NCBI GenBank assembly: GCA_026261815.1
Contig: JAMPIT010000484.1
Coordinates: 13,180,501 to 13,244,500 of the forward strand
DNA from: Monarcha castaneiventris obscurior
Lineage: Eukaryota; Chordata; Aves; Passeriformes; Monarchidae
Direction of reading: 5' to 3'
Length of the DNA stretch: 64,000 bases
This document shows positions 41,400 to 54,290 of the stretch, in pieces (the stretch's first letter is position 1; each line of letters begins with the position of its first letter). Both the position numbers and the translations under genes were made by a program. The notes under the pieces are model-generated. The model was not told the origin of the DNA, searched no databases, and worked only from the letters and a program-made list of their open reading frames with translations.

Positions 41400-41880
41400 A
41401 CACTAATGGAAAAGAGCCTACACAAAACACAGAAAATTTCCCTGCTGGTTGCTCCATTTTTTGATGTTTTAGCCTGTAGTGCAGCAGGAGCAGCGTGGTT
41501 TGCCCCTGTGAAGGGAGCAGCAAATATCCCAGGGGATCCTCCAGAGCCCCAAAGCCATCCTCAGGATGCTCCTGCACAACCTCTGCACTTCAGTCTTCCC
41601 TCTTCCCATTTCTCAGGCACAGGGAAGGATTTGCTCAGCAATGGTAGTTTGCTCAGGGTTTCATTAATCCTCAACTGCGTTCAGTTTTTGGCAGCCTTCC
41701 AGTGGAGTTCAGCAGGGATGGTGGATCTCACTCATGCCTGTACCTGCCTTCTTCCTCTTCCAGAACTGGGGAATTGCTCTGCAGGTTCAGAAGCAGCAGT
41801 GCCACCCCTCAGTCCCCTCATTGTGCCCTGGCACAGAGGGGCCCTCAGGTGTGAGTCTGCTGCTGCCTTTCTTTAACATG
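41400..41880. other. GC-richer, CpG-poor block
   Basis: Base composition rises sharply above the AT-rich surroundings but CpG stays rare. A 156-codon plus-strand frame (41406-41876) spans it. The translation is Pro/Leu/Ala/Ser-rich with no recognisable domain, no flanking splice signals I trust and no homologue I know. It is probably a composition effect, though a decayed retroelement is possible. Confidence 0.5.
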
Positions 41881-44489
41881 CTGGGCTAACCCCTGCTTTT
41901 CTTCTCATGCAGTCTTCCCTCGTTACTTGCCTGGGGTGTTTTATCTCTTCTCTCTTGGCCTCTCTCTATCTCTGTATTTAAATTCAGTTTTTCAATTTTC
42001 CTGTGCTTTTCCCTTCCAATTTTCAGTTGTAACTGTTATGATCAGCTGCTGCTTTGTTCTTCCCTCTGATCCTTTCACCAACCCACTGAGGTGAGGTCCC
42101 TCATTCTTCAGCCCCACGTGATGTGAGTGGGTGAGCAGGGAGCAGATGACAGAGTTAATTTGCAGGTGTCTCCCTCCTTTTGCTTTTGACATCCTGTCAT
42201 TTGCCATGTCCTTATGTCTAGGGGGTTATTTGTCAGTGTTGTGCAATCCTTTTCTAGGTTAGCATTAAGCAACCTTAATTATTTCACAGACTATATAAGG
42301 AGATATTTGTTGAGGAAAAAGACTTTCAAAGGTATTTACTTTAAAAACAGTTGAATACAGCAAAATGGAAAAGACAGAGAAGCAGTGGCATAATTTTATG
42401 GCTTGTCTGTAGCTCGTCTAAGCCATGAGAGTGGAGAAGTTTGCAACAGAACAAAAATGTACAACTTGAAAAAGCAAAGATGATAACAGTAAGATACACT
42501 GCTGTGTGTTCCTTTTTAATCTTAGGAGATGACATATGAAAGGTTTGGTCTACTGTGCACACAGCTGCCTCCTGGTGAGGTGGGGCATGTCTGTTTGCAG
42601 AAGTGCAGGGTGGTTGACTTATATGTGAACTTCTTTGCACTCTCATTTGTTTACAAAAACTGGGAGGATTTACTACATGTATTAAGTGCACACTTAAATA
42701 TAATCATATTTATTTAATTGCTGTTTAATTTCCTTTTCAAGATTCTAGTGAGCTTTTTATTATTTGTTGGGGTTTTCTTTTTAATTCTGTTGGGTGACCC
42801 ACCAAAAAATTCATTGTTCTTAATCGTTGATATTCTGCCTCACTTTGGGAGAAGAATGTAAATAAAAATGTCCAAAACTGTAGGTCTTGTGAAAAGTCCT
42901 TCATCTTTGAGCACTATAGATATTATTTCCTTGGAATACTTCAGTTGTGCCTAGCCTAAAGGGAAATCATCTTTTCTCTTTAAGGAGTTTCTTTTCATTA
43001 TTTTAAACATTTCTGAGAATGACAAGTGAGATTAGGTAAACACAGTACACATTTGGAGAAAGGAAGGAAGAATAAGAAATTTAAATGACCTGAGCACCAA
43101 TATTTATTTTTATGGGCTTCATGCTATATGTTGTTGTATGATTATGAAGAGCAGGTATTGCTAACAAGTCATTAGGAGATTCCATTTTCTTTAACTGTGG
43201 CCTTAAATGCATAAAGTTTTTGGTAAAATAAATGTGTGCACATCTGTGATGTAATAGCAAAAGGAAATAACAGCTGGAAATTTGTAATTCTTCAGTGCTC
43301 ACTCTGAATGATAGTTGATTTTTATGTTCAATATTACAGTTCATATCTGGCAGGGAAATAAGAATCCAAAGTGAATTATTAAAGAACCAGAAATATTTGT
43401 CAATTTTTTTCTTAAGCTTTCAGGCTCTCTGCTGAAACTGTTGCTGTAAATTATGAATAGCATCTAGAATTTAATATGGTTGCAGGCCACATTTCAAGAC
43501 TAAATGGATTGATGGTAATTTATTCTTCATAAATTACAGAAATGTTCAGATTCCTTTCACTGGTTGCATGTTCCCACTGACTTTAGTTGGAATTATTGGT
43601 GCTATGATTCTTTGAAAACCAGGGCAAACACAATGTTGTGAAATGCTCTTTGTGGGCTGGTTTGCAGACAGATGTGCAAAATTCAGTTCTGACACAACCA
43701 GAAATCTCCAGGAATCACCATTCTCTCCCAGCATCTTTGTGGGAAGATGGTCTCTTTCCTACAAATCTATTTTCAAGCATTCCAGATTGTTCAAATTGTA
43801 TTTCACATCATGTGAGGCTTTTACAACAAAGCTGACATCCTTTCTGTGAAACTAAAAAAGTTTTAATACACTTGTGCTGGTGCTTGGTTTGCTTTTTAAA
43901 CGAACTCTCTGATAAATCACCCTTTTAATATTAACCTAAAGATGGGCCAAGCAAAGCTGAACAAGCTGAGTTAGCTTTGAGAAGGGGCAGAGCTATTGAG
44001 CATCTGGGGAGGGTGACAGATTGAATGCTTAAGCCAACCTGTCTAATAAGGGCGTCTGTCACAGTTCTCCCTGTCACAGAAGGCTCTTTTACATGCTCTA
44101 TTTATAATGTCGCGTTGCCATTTTATTGTGCCTTTAACAGCTACGCAAGGGTGATTAAAAACAGTCCCCGAGTTTCCTGTGTCACTTTTCACTCATCATC
44201 ACTGCTCTGAATGGTAACAGTTTAAACCTTTCCATGCCCCTTAGCTAATGCCTGTTAAGAACCTAATATTGGCCTCTTTCTTTTTATTGCAAACTTCATG
44301 AATCCGTATTATTAATTTTTCATTGTCAGGCTTATGGGAACGATCCAAGTCTGGAAATTTAAATAACAATTAATCTTCTTTGTTTTCTGGTCTTTGAATG
44401 CGTCTGTGCAAAACTCTACTTGACACAGCATTACTCTAGAATTAGTTTCAGTGCCTTTGCCTAGCAACACAAATACGTTTTACACTTTC
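41881..44489. other. AT-rich non-coding DNA, no gene seen
   Basis: Frames are short (116 codons at most, minus strand, 42341-42691) and unrecognised. No repeat or structural element stands out. Confidence 0.65.
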
Positions 44490-45995
44490 CAGGTTTGTCC
44501 TGTTCACTTCTAAAGCTGCTTGTTGTCCCCGGCACATCTTTGTTTGCTATTTATTTGTCACTAGGTGTCATGGCTCTGGATATGCTCCCCAGGCTGGATG
44601 CTCCCCAAGCTCTGTCTGTAGGTCCCACCAGGCTGGGGCTGTGCTCTCTCAATCTTCCTGACTCTGAGCAGAGCCCAGCTCTGCCTTTGGCTCGGGGCCT
44701 TCCCCAGCTCTCTCCCCTGGCTGCTCAGACCTGCTCTCCGCTGCCGGGGCCTGCACTTCTCCAGGAAGAACCTTGTGCTCCCACAAAACTCAAATATTTG
44801 CACTGTTCTTCTTCAGGCTGAGATGGAAACTTTCGCTCTGAACTTTTGACATTGCACAGAATATGCTGAATCCAAGCTACAGAAACATCTCAATGTCCTT
44901 GTGTCACTTTCTTCCTGCGTTAGGAACACAGCTTTCAGAGGGGGGCACGGTCCCTCTTTGCAGCTTTTCTTGCTGCCAGCCAGCTCCCCTTCACCTTTGC
45001 CATTGCACTGTAAGGAGGGTTTATTCTTTGGCCCAAAGCCTGTGCCTTTGTTCATCCCTCTCCTGCTTTTTGCATCATGTGTCTTCTTGACCCACCCTAT
45101 CTTCATGGATTTAAAAACAGTGTTTAATACTGTGCTCCCTTCAGATTGCCCCAGGAGGGTGGTTCTGCCTTCTCAGGCAATCCTTAGCAAACTTGCTGCC
45201 CAGCTCAGCACATTCTTGGAGTGTTAGCAACATCTTTGCTTGTTCTGTAGCTTCTCTGGTGTCAGAGGACAATGTCCTCATCAGATTGACTTGGGGTGTG
45301 GAATGGAGGGGAAAGAGTGAGGGCGTGAGGGCACAGCACAGGTTTGCCACTGCCTGTCTGAGGCTCACTGGGAGCTGGCGTTGGTATTTTTCCTGGTAGC
45401 ATCTGTCCCATGGGTCCCTTCCTGAGTCACTGGCTGCTTCCCACAGCGCTGCTGCTGGGAGGGCTGGCTCTGCACCCCAGGGACTGTGTGCTGCCCAGGC
45501 AGGGAGGCAGCACTGGAGCTGCCTGGCAGTGCAGGGCACTGGAGACCCTGGGGCTGGGCCAAGCTCCAGCATCACGCTGGATGTGTGGGACAGCTGCTGC
45601 TGGCAGCACACCGAGTGACTCAGAAGGGAGAAAGGTGGCAGCAGGTAAATCAGTGCTGCTTGCTCAGTGAGGGCCCTACAGCCACACCCCAGATGTGTCA
45701 TTGCAGAGCTACTGCCAACACATTCTGCACCCAGCTGATGCCAGCGGTGGTGGGAGCCCCGAGCTCCAGCCTGATTTCCCTGACTGCATCTTCTCCTCTT
45801 GCTGCTGGCCCAGTCACAGCCCCAGAGGTGCCACCCATCACAGCCCCTCACACACAGGGATTTTCAAACAGGGACAAGCAGGACAAAGCTGTGAGCAGAG
45901 CCTGTGCTGAGCTGTCTGTGAGGGGCTGGTGCTTGTGGTGGCCCTCAGGGTTTATATTTCCTTGGGAGAGTCAATCCTTTTCAGCAACATAAATG
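44490..45995. other. GC-rich, CpG-poor block with overlapping open frames
   Basis: About 1.5 kb with clearly raised GC and few CpG. Frames are open on both strands, the longest being 236 codons on the minus strand (45141-45851) and 168 codons on the plus strand (45486-45992). They overlap in antisense, which is typical of stop-poor composition. The minus-strand translation is rich in Cys, Trp, Ala, Gln and Ser with no domain, signal peptide or membrane segment I recognise. I do not call a gene. An old endogenous retroviral or other retroelement remnant remains possible but I see no diagnostic motif. Confidence 0.5.
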
Positions 45996-48900
45996 AAATG
46001 TTACCGTGGAACGTCCTGAGTGTGTGTGTGGTTTGGTTTTGCATAATACATGTGATTCTCAGTTTTGTTGATTTTTAACACTGTGCTGTGTATATAACAC
46101 ATGTGAGGTTACCTATTTGTTCTTTCTGTGGATGAAAAGAAGGCATTTGACTGGGGATTGCTTTTCAGTGCAAATGCCTCTGCTACACACACATTCATGA
46201 ATCAGTTACAGTCTGTATTGGGAAATATATTGTGAATATAATTGGCTTGGTGAAATGAAACATTTACAATGAATAATAGAAAGATACTAAAGAATTTATA
46301 TTAAAAAAAAATACTAAAAGCAGGAAAGGACATGACCTTTTTACGTTAGTGATGGTTTTTGTTATTATAGGAATGAGAGGCTTAATTCCTGGAAGTGCTA
46401 GAGTTTTTTTGTTGCCTGAATGTGTCCTTCATAGTAGTCTGTTTGTCATCCCAACCTTTTTCTGAAAAAGGAATTCAGGTTTGTAGCCAAAAACATAATA
46501 TTTTTTACTTTGTATCGAGGTTATGTAACAGATGGTGAGCTAAATGTGCTTGGTGCTTCAAAATTGTTTGATGACTCATAAAACTGAATAACACTTTTTC
46601 CCTCAGATCATGTTTTGATTCTATCTAGGGATGAGTAAAACTGTTAAATTAGAGAAAACTCCATCTGAAATATTAAGCAAGCATTTGAATCATGAAAATC
46701 TGTTGGGATTTTTATTAATTCGTTTGCCCGTGGCTTGTCTTGTAGTAAGAAGTACTCGAGATCACCGGAGAAAAATGTGCAACTTCTGAAATGTTTAAAG
46801 AATAGCTGTAGTTTGGTCAACATTGAAACTGCAAACAAAACCTTCAAGTTCTCTGAGAGTTCAACTGTTCTGTTTTAACTGGAACCAACATAAAGTATCT
46901 CTCTTTAAAAGTGCTGTTTTCTTGTATATTTGGAATCAGTGGGAGCCAGATTCCTTTGGAAATACTTTAGAGGGTCTGTTGGGAAATTAGGTGTCCAGTT
47001 CATTGAATGTCTGTCCCTAATGCTGGTGAGATGGACAAACTTAAAAGGCGCATGTCCCGTGTTGGAAGTTTGACACCATGGACGTATCCAGTTCCTGCTG
47101 GCACGATCTATCATTTTCTTGGATGTCCTAGCAGGTTCCCTTAGGTGCTTCTGCATCTCTGTTGGATGTAGGATAATGTCACTGACATTAATTAGGTCTC
47201 AGCAATGCACATTTGGTCCAAACACTCCCTGGCTGTAGTTCAGTCTGGCCCCTTTTAAGAAGCAAGGCTAATCACGATATTCTGCTTGGAGCACATGAAA
47301 TTTCCTTGGGCTAGGAGGGAAAAAGAACGATGTTTGTGGTCTTGGCACACACTGATTTATTTGTGAGGTCTGCACAGATGTCAGTGCCCACAGAACTGTC
47401 TGAAGCAAGGGGGCAGGACGGGTCTCTGAAGGTGCTCGGAGGGTCTGACAAAGGAGTTGGCCACTAGCCAGCTCCTGAGTTCAGGTTAAGGATTTTCATT
47501 CAGAACAAACTCTATTTATCCAGGCCTAAGAGGAAAACTCCATTTTCATACCTTACTGTGGATGTATTTTTAAGGTAACGTACACATTGCTGTAGAAGAA
47601 AGCAGGAAAGGCAGAACACTTCTATCTCACAAGTACACAAAAGTATATTATATATACAAAGAATACACACTTTTGAAAGGGCTCTTAGGCCTGCTTGTGA
47701 TGTTTACACAGAGACTTAGGATTGCCATTTGAGGTGTATTGGCAATATTTGCCTGAAAAAGAGATGCCATGCCTTGGATATTCCTCCCTATTTTTTTTTC
47801 TTTTTTGAAGTTATATTTTTACTCTATCTAGTAGCTCAAAGCTTATTTTTCTACAAGTTGCTCTGTTCTCAAAGATGATAGGTAGATGTTAGAGTTCCAA
47901 CTTTTCTTCCTGGTATTCCATGTGTGTCTCTATTTGCATTCTCTCAGCTCATGTTTTCTCAGATGCAGAAAATTATGTAATTAGTTGTGGAGTCTCATAC
48001 CATCGTTTCAGAGATGTTTCCCATTTAAATTAAAGGCCTGTTCTTCTACCCAATCAGTAATTGTCTAGATCTTTTAAGATCTCCTTCAGCTTGATTTAAT
48101 TGTTAAACATTAATTTAGTGGGAAAAAGGCTTCAAAGGGGAAAAAAAAGAACTGCTGGAGGGGCAAAATATTAATAGGTGCTTAAAAGCAAAACAGTAAT
48201 TCTTCCCTTTCTAAGCTTGCAGCCCTTCAGGCCTAGTGGAAAAGAAACAATTGACTGTATTACAGGATTATATAGGTTTCATTGACTTAAAATGAACTGA
48301 AAGCAGCTGTAGGGAGATTTACCTCAAGTCTTTATTATTAGCCATATGAGGCAGAAAGAAAAACAATGTTTTGTTTGAGTCAGAAAATACAATTTTCAAT
48401 GGTGGTTTAGAAAAGGTTAGATAAAGAGAGCATTGCTTTTCAATAGGGAAAAGGTGAATAGAAAAATTCTGTTTTGCCAGCATTATATACCATATGAAAG
48501 ATTTCAGCCAGCAGAAAAAGAGCCTATCTTATACTTGTAGGTTTTTTGTTTTGTTTCATTTCTGATGGATAATCTTGGAGTTTAGTACACTTGATATCTC
48601 TTTTACTTACTAATGACTGTAATACTTCACTCCTTTGAATACTTCTACCATGCAAATGGAGATAAAGATCAAAAAAGTGTTGCTTTTTTACAAAGAAAAT
48701 CCTTTTAAAGTCTGCCTCTCATTGAAAAATACATTGGTACATATTTCCCTCTAAGTTTTCTGCCTTTGGTTGTTAAAAATTCTAATTAAGAAAAATCTGA
48801 AGAGTTTTTAGAGAAAGAAGTTGAGAATGCAAAGTCAGAATCTATTCTAAAGACCCACAGTATTTCCTTACTGTGAAATATTTAAAATGTTTAGGATTAT

Positions 48901-50041
48901 TTTACCTACTGTAGACTTTTTTTAAACCATACATGTCATTAAAGTGTAGTTAACAGTAACTGTTTTATAAACTGTCTATACTCAGTTACTTCTGCAATTT
49001 GGGATGTTGCTTTAACTCCAGTGATGTGCTGAGGATCTTCTCCCTCTCAGATAAAAGTGCCCTGGTGTGGTCCAGTGCTGGGGGATAAGGAATCTGTAAC
49101 CACACACAAGGTCGATAAAAACAGACACCTGATATCACTAATGAGATATTACTATTTCAGAAAATACAGAACTTGCTGTTGTATTGGGATTTTTGATACA
49201 AGTTTCTTATTTCTTAAAACTTACCTTTGTCCAAGGTCACATGTGTTTTGTTAGGTGGTGGTACTGAAGAGATTCTGAAAGATTTAATAGGCTTTTTCTT
49301 CCTCTGGGTTGTTCAAGTGAAGTGCTTTTATATAAATGTATCCACAGCAGTATTCATTGTGGTGCAGGATGGAATTATGAAATTTTGAACTTTATGTTAG
49401 CAGGGCATAATATTATATATTGGCATTGCAGCAGCAGCATTTCAGTAGAGGTGAACATGATTTAGAGATATAAAAAATAAGTACAAAAAAAAAAATCTAT
49501 GGCCGTTGAAGAAAAGCTGGAATTAAAGTCTCACTGATATCCAAAAATATTTTCTTAACCTATAGACCAGCCACTCTTTAGCTGCTGTTTTTGACTGGAG
49601 CAAAAATGAAGTGTTCTGGTATAAGGATGAACAACTTTGTGTAGCTGTGAGTGGTTATGCACCCACTTACCCATAAAGTTCCTTCTTCAAAGGAAAGTCT
49701 GCAAAGAAAGCTGTGGCTGATTCTGTCTGCAGCAATGTAGCTTTGAAGTGTATATTGCTGCATCTGGTATTCTGTGCATGCAGAGGTGGAGCTTTCTCAT
49801 GTTTAAGAGTTGTCTTACACTCTCATATTCAATTAACGTTAGTATGCCATTGTGGAATTTCTCAAACTCTTTTCAGCAGGTCAATGTCTTTTTGAGATAT
49901 TGGAAATGGGAACTTTTAGAACCTGCAGCACTGTCATCTTAAATGTCTGGTTTGATTTTGGTATATTTATGGGACAGATGCTCTCAACTCTTAACATTCA
50001 TGGAGCCAATATGGCACTGAACTACTAATTTTTTCTCTTCA
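45996..50041. other. AT-rich non-coding DNA, no gene seen
   Basis: Only short frames occur (83 codons at most). A short match to MIR-type sequence (TTGTCCAAGGTCACATG, about 49226-49242) is too small to call. Nothing else is visible. Confidence 0.65.
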
Positions 50042-50240
50042 ATTCATAGAATCATGGAATGGTTTGGGTCGAAAGGGACTTAAAATTTCACCCAGTTCCA
50101 CCCCCTGCCATGGGCAAGGACACCTTCCACTAGACCAGTTTCTCAAAGCCATCCAACCTGGCCATGGACACTTCCAAGCACGAGGTGTCTCTAATTCTTA
50201 CATTAATCCTTCAGTAAAAGGTTATCTTCCTACAGCTGCA
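50042..50240 (-). mobile_element. CR1 LINE fragment, 3' end
   Basis: The plus strand reads ATTCATAGAATCATGGAATG, then GAAAGGGACTTAAAATTTCA, CCCCCTGCCATGGGCA, GGACACCTTCCACTAGACCAG and CCATCCAACCTGGCC. This is the reverse complement of the well-known avian CR1 3' UTR, whose tail is made of short ATTCTATGA-like repeats instead of poly(A). The first 140 bp match well. From about 50180 the match fades but still fits CR1 to about 50240. There is no reverse-transcriptase ORF, so this is a 5'-truncated dead copy, as most CR1 copies are. It is the best evidence that the window is from a bird. Confidence 0.9.
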
Positions 50241-50504
50241 GAACAGCTCTTAAAAACCTGACTTCAAACTGGTGGACCTCATTCTTGGATCTTAAGTTAG
50301 AGAGAGACTGAATACTTTGTGGAAGTAAAACATTTAACTTTTTTTTTCAAATTTGCCATCCAGATCCACTATTTATGCTTTTAAAAGGTAAGCTGTGGTT
50401 CCTAATCAGCCTGAATTCAGATAACACTGCATATGTTTATCAACCTAAAGAAACTGAAAATGGTGTAATAGCACAAAAGAAAGTGTAGAATTTACATTCT
50501 GCTT

Positions 50505-50560
50505 TGATTCATAGGTTGAAAGGGACTTTTCCAGGTTTAGTAGCAGCTTTTTTGGTTTTT
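50505..50560 (-). repeat. Possible second, older CR1 3' end
   Basis: GATTCATAGGTTGAAAGGGACTT at 50506-50528 resembles the start of the reversed CR1 3' end, but the following sequence does not continue the match clearly. It lies between the good CR1 fragment and a MIR/L2-like fragment. Confidence 0.3.
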
Positions 50561-50577
50561 ACAGTTAAGAAAATCTT

Positions 50578-50690
50578 GATAGAGAGAGATTAAACAACTT
50601 GCCCAAGGTCTCAAAAGGAGCCACTGCCACAATCAGAGCTGAACACTGAACTCCTGTTGTGTTCACAGCATTTAGATCACAGGCTGGGAA
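50578..50690 (-). repeat. MIR/L2-like ancient SINE fragment
   Basis: The plus strand reads GAGAGATTAAACAACTTGCCCAAGGTC, then CCACTGCCACAATCAGAGCTGAA, ACTGAACTCCTG and CAGCATTTAGATCAC. This is the reverse complement of the MIR core and tRNA-related head (pattern GAGGTTAAGTAACTTGCCCAAGGTCACACAG...GGCAGAGC...GAACCCAGG). Such core elements predate the bird-mammal split and survive in birds only as diverged relics. The 64-codon minus-strand frame here is incidental. Confidence 0.5.
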
Positions 50691-51806
50691 GGGACACTTG
50701 CTCTGGCGTTGGGAGAACTTTCGTCCTGGAATCTCACCCCCTGTTTGCTTCTCCAGCAAGAAATCCCTATCTTCCTTATCTCCTATAATTTCCAGTAGGG
50801 CCCTCCTCCCTTATGCTGTCAGCAGACACTCCTTATGATCAATGTTTCTCCTAATAAGAAGTCCAAGTACCTGCCACTGTGTGTGTGTAGGAAGTTGATG
50901 TTTTCATTCAGGCTGATGGGGTTCACACTCAAAAGTATTCACTTCTAATTGAGACCTCCAAAAGAAAAGTTCAACAAGAATTTGATGTATTTGCTGTAGA
51001 GGTGTTGAAAGTCTGGCTAAGTCCCATCCCAAACACTGGTGGGGCTGGAGAGTGGAGACAAGTGACCTGAAACACCCCTGAATGGTTTGCACAGCTACAC
51101 AGGTAATTACTGGATATGTGCATGCATTTACAGTGCTGTAATTGCAGATCTGATGCACTTTTAGCTGCCTGTTCATCTGTGAATCTGCTGAAGAGAGCAG
51201 AAATATTGAACAAAATGAAACATTTCCAACGAGCCATTGTATTCCTATGCTCACAAAAAGAAAACTAACCTGGGTGTGCTGTGAATTTCAATTTGTGTAT
51301 TGTGTGTAGTTCAGTAGATGCTGCTGGTAGGACAGGAGCAACCTCCCTTCTGGGAAGTGACTTCCCAGTATTGGTGCATAGGATGTACAGAATGTTCAGC
51401 TTCCTTGGGCAATGTTCTCTGCTCACAATTGTGAGGGGCACGTTCATTGTGCTGTTAGTGATCAACAGGAGTTATGAATTACTGAAAGTTAACGCCTGCC
51501 AGGCATTTCAGGGCAGTAACCTGTAACAAGAAGAGGCACATTTCTCTAAATGAATACATTTTCATTCAGAGGGTCATTCACTTAGGCAGCATTAAATGTA
51601 ATCCTCTTTGAATCTTACAGCCACCTCCTACTCTATTCCTGTCAGTTTTCATCTCCTGTAAAATCATGATTCCAGCCTTCAAAAGAATAGTAGTTTGGTT
51701 AATTCACTGTGTAGCTTTCTATAAGATATACAGGAGGAATTCTATAGAATTAATTCAAAATAGCTCAAGGTCAGTGGCTCCAATATTTACATCATCATTA
51801 AAGTAT
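50691..51806. other. Non-coding DNA, no gene seen
   Basis: Two overlapping minus-strand frames (116 and 88 codons, 50904-51254) are shadows of each other and match nothing I recognise. No further repeat is identified. Confidence 0.6.
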
Positions 51807-51953
51807 TCTCTTCTTTTTCATTTTCTTTTTTAAAAAATTTCTTTTTCCTCTCCTCTCCTCATTTCTTTGCTTTTCTTCTTTCATTTTTCCTTCTTTTTCC
51901 TTCATTTAATCTTTTTTTCTTTTTCTTTTCTTCTTTTTTTTTTTTTTTTTTAA
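51807..51953. repeat. Long polypyrimidine tract ending in T18
   Basis: About 150 nt of C/T-rich sequence with few interruptions (one TAAAAAA near 51831 and scattered A), ending in an uninterrupted run of 18 T at 51934-51951. The complementary strand encodes a Lys/Glu/Arg-rich 67-codon frame that is purely compositional. Long polypurine-polypyrimidine tracts can adopt triplex DNA. No upstream retroposon body is visible. Confidence 0.8.
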
Positions 51954-53269
51954 GATGGAAAGGTGTTTGTCTCAGTAATGCAGCATCATTGCCTCTTTTT
52001 ATGCTGATATCATTTTCAGACAAGGCAGATGACACTGCTGGCCGCTGCAATTTGCTGCACACCAGCTTTGTAGAACATGATGGAGTGGGACAGTGCTCTT
52101 TTTGATGTGGTTAATCTCTGTTGTACTTGTGCCTCTCCTGAAAACGGCACTGTGTCAGAGACTCTTTTGTAGCCGATGGTGACAGGAAGATCAACAGAGA
52201 GAGGTTGCTCCATTAACCTCTGAAGTAATGAAGTTGCATTTCAGGCAGTCAACACTCATGCTGCCAATTTATTATCATTTAAGAGGAAGTGAAACTGCTT
52301 CAAGCCACTCTAGTGTCCACACTTTGATAAATACCCAGAGTGCTAATGTTCTAATGCTAACAATCAGCCTTGAAGGGACCTCTAATGGCATAGGATGCTG
52401 TGGCTGTGTCTTCTTGCTCTTGCAGAATGACCTTCACAGGATCAGCACCAAGGGAACAGGCCCAGCCTATTTACTTCCATCCTGAATATGCAGGTGTAGT
52501 TTTGCTGGTAGTGCCACCTGTATCTGCCCATGTGGAAAGGCTGAAAGTAGATAAATCATTTAGTAACAAATTTGTGTAAACTTCCAAGGGACCTGAATTC
52601 ACATCTCCAGATTTGCTTTTATTGAATTTTTGTTTCCCAGGCGATGCACATTGTTAAGGGGATTACTTTCCATCTTAGAAACGGACATAACCAAAATCTT
52701 GGGAACACGTTTAAACCTTCAATTCATTAAAATCTTGCAGGATTGTCTGACCTTATAAGATTTTCATGACCAATAGTCAAATCCTGTGAGAACAGCTTTC
52801 TGAGGAAGCAATAACACTAGTCTCCCCCACCTCAGCAGTAAAACAGGCTTGTAAAAGAAAACATTGCAAAGCTGGCATGACCATACCCCCATTCTTCCCG
52901 AGTTCTGCTCCTAGGCATGGTCTTTGGCACATATTTTTTCCTGCTAAGGGCAATGTAATTTACATGTCTGGCTTTCCATAAGTAGTGAAAACACTTTTTA
53001 TGTATAAAAAATCCAGGTGGTTTCATAGCCATATCATACATTCCTTTTCTCCCAGGGTGACATAAGTAGTTATTTATCCACAGCATTTCAGAGACCCAGA
53101 ATCAAGGTGGTCAGCTAAGTGCAGCATGTTTCTGCTGGTTCCTTGCTGGATTTCTGATGTATTTGTGTTTGTGCTGTGGCCCCAGTTTTGGCTGCAGATG
53201 GGGCTTCTGAGTGTTTGCTTCCTGGGACTGCTTGACGTATCTCCACTGAAGTAATTTGGAAAACTCTGG
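51954..53269. other. Non-coding DNA, no gene seen
   Basis: Only short frames are seen (102 codons at most, minus strand, 53074-53382). No repeat or RNA gene is recognised. Confidence 0.65.
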
Positions 53270-54290
53270 ATGGATCCTGTTAGTGTCTGGGAAGAGAAGG
53301 CACTCAGTAAAGCCCAGGGAATGTTACCTGCATTGTGTAAAAGAACAAGGCTCATGAGGAGGGCACTCAGCCGTGGCCTCATGCCCTCGGTGTGTGATCA
53401 CTGTTTCCTTGCCTCTCCTGTCAATAGCCTGGACTATCCTGCTGTCCCTCGGAATTGCAGCTCTTCCTGCTGCAGAGCAGATCCCCTACTTCCTTCCTCT
53501 TCCCCCTGCTTCCTTCCTCCTGCCTCTGTGTTAAGGAAGGTGGCTGCATCTCCTTGCTTGGGCTTTCCCTTCTGGAGCAGTGAGTTCTTCCCTGGACTCC
53601 GTGTCCAATGGTGCAGAGCTCTGCCAGTGGCCAGAGCACTGGCTGCAGGGTTTGGAACAGTGCCCTGTGCTTGGCTGTCTGCCAGGGCTCGGGACAGATG
53701 TGGTGCCAGGATGAGGACCACAAGCATCTCCCACATGTGCCACAAAGCTGCATGCAGCAGCGCAGCCTGCAAAGCTTCATGGGCTTTTCTCCCACTCCCT
53801 CTCTCCCCCTGCCACGGCACATTTTTCTCTGTACTGAGACAACAGGTGTCTCAAAACTCTGCCTTTTGTCTTTAGGCAGATGGGTCTGGGAAGGGCCCCC
53901 TGCCAGTTTCCAGCACAAGGTCGCTTTTGAGCACCTGACTCAACACACAGTTGTTGGCTTTTTCAGCTGCTCGGGGTTGGGAGCTCTGCCCTGGCTGCCA
54001 TGGAGAGAAACCCACACTGCTGCTGGGGCAGCACGTCTGGGGAGCACAGCAAGGGTTATGGAACTCAGCAGCATTGCAGGAATTGTTAGGAATATTGGGG
54101 GAACAGGACATGGAACCTTTGCCTCCTGCACAGCTGCTGCAGAGCACTGCCCATTGTCCTGGACACCGCCCGCAGTTCCTCCAAGGACACGCTGCAGAGT
54201 GATGGGAAAAGCTGTCAAGAATTCCACAGGAATGCTAAAGGCAGGAAAACACGGGCAGTCCTCTGTGGGTTAGTACTGCTACAACACCCT
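53270..54290. other. GC-rich, CpG-poor block with overlapping open frames
   Basis: Raised GC with multiple mutually antisense frames: 201 and 221 codons on the plus strand (53270-53875, 53608-54273), and 165 and 128 codons on the minus strand (53421-53918, 53434-53820). All are Cys/Ser/Pro/Ala/Gln-rich and lack any domain I know. Overlap in several frames at once argues that low stop density, not selection, keeps them open. It is similar in character to the block at 44490-45995. Confidence 0.5.

Noticed and set aside
45141..45851. 236-codon minus-strand frame as a gene
   Set aside because: It lies in stop-poor GC-rich DNA, is overlapped by long antisense frames, and has no recognisable domain, signal peptide or splice context.
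51859..52062. Lys/Glu/Arg-rich 67-codon frame
   Set aside because: It is the reverse of the polypyrimidine tract and purely compositional.
53270..54273. 201- and 221-codon plus-strand frames as genes
   Set aside because: Several frames on both strands are open at once, which indicates composition and not selection. No family is recognised.
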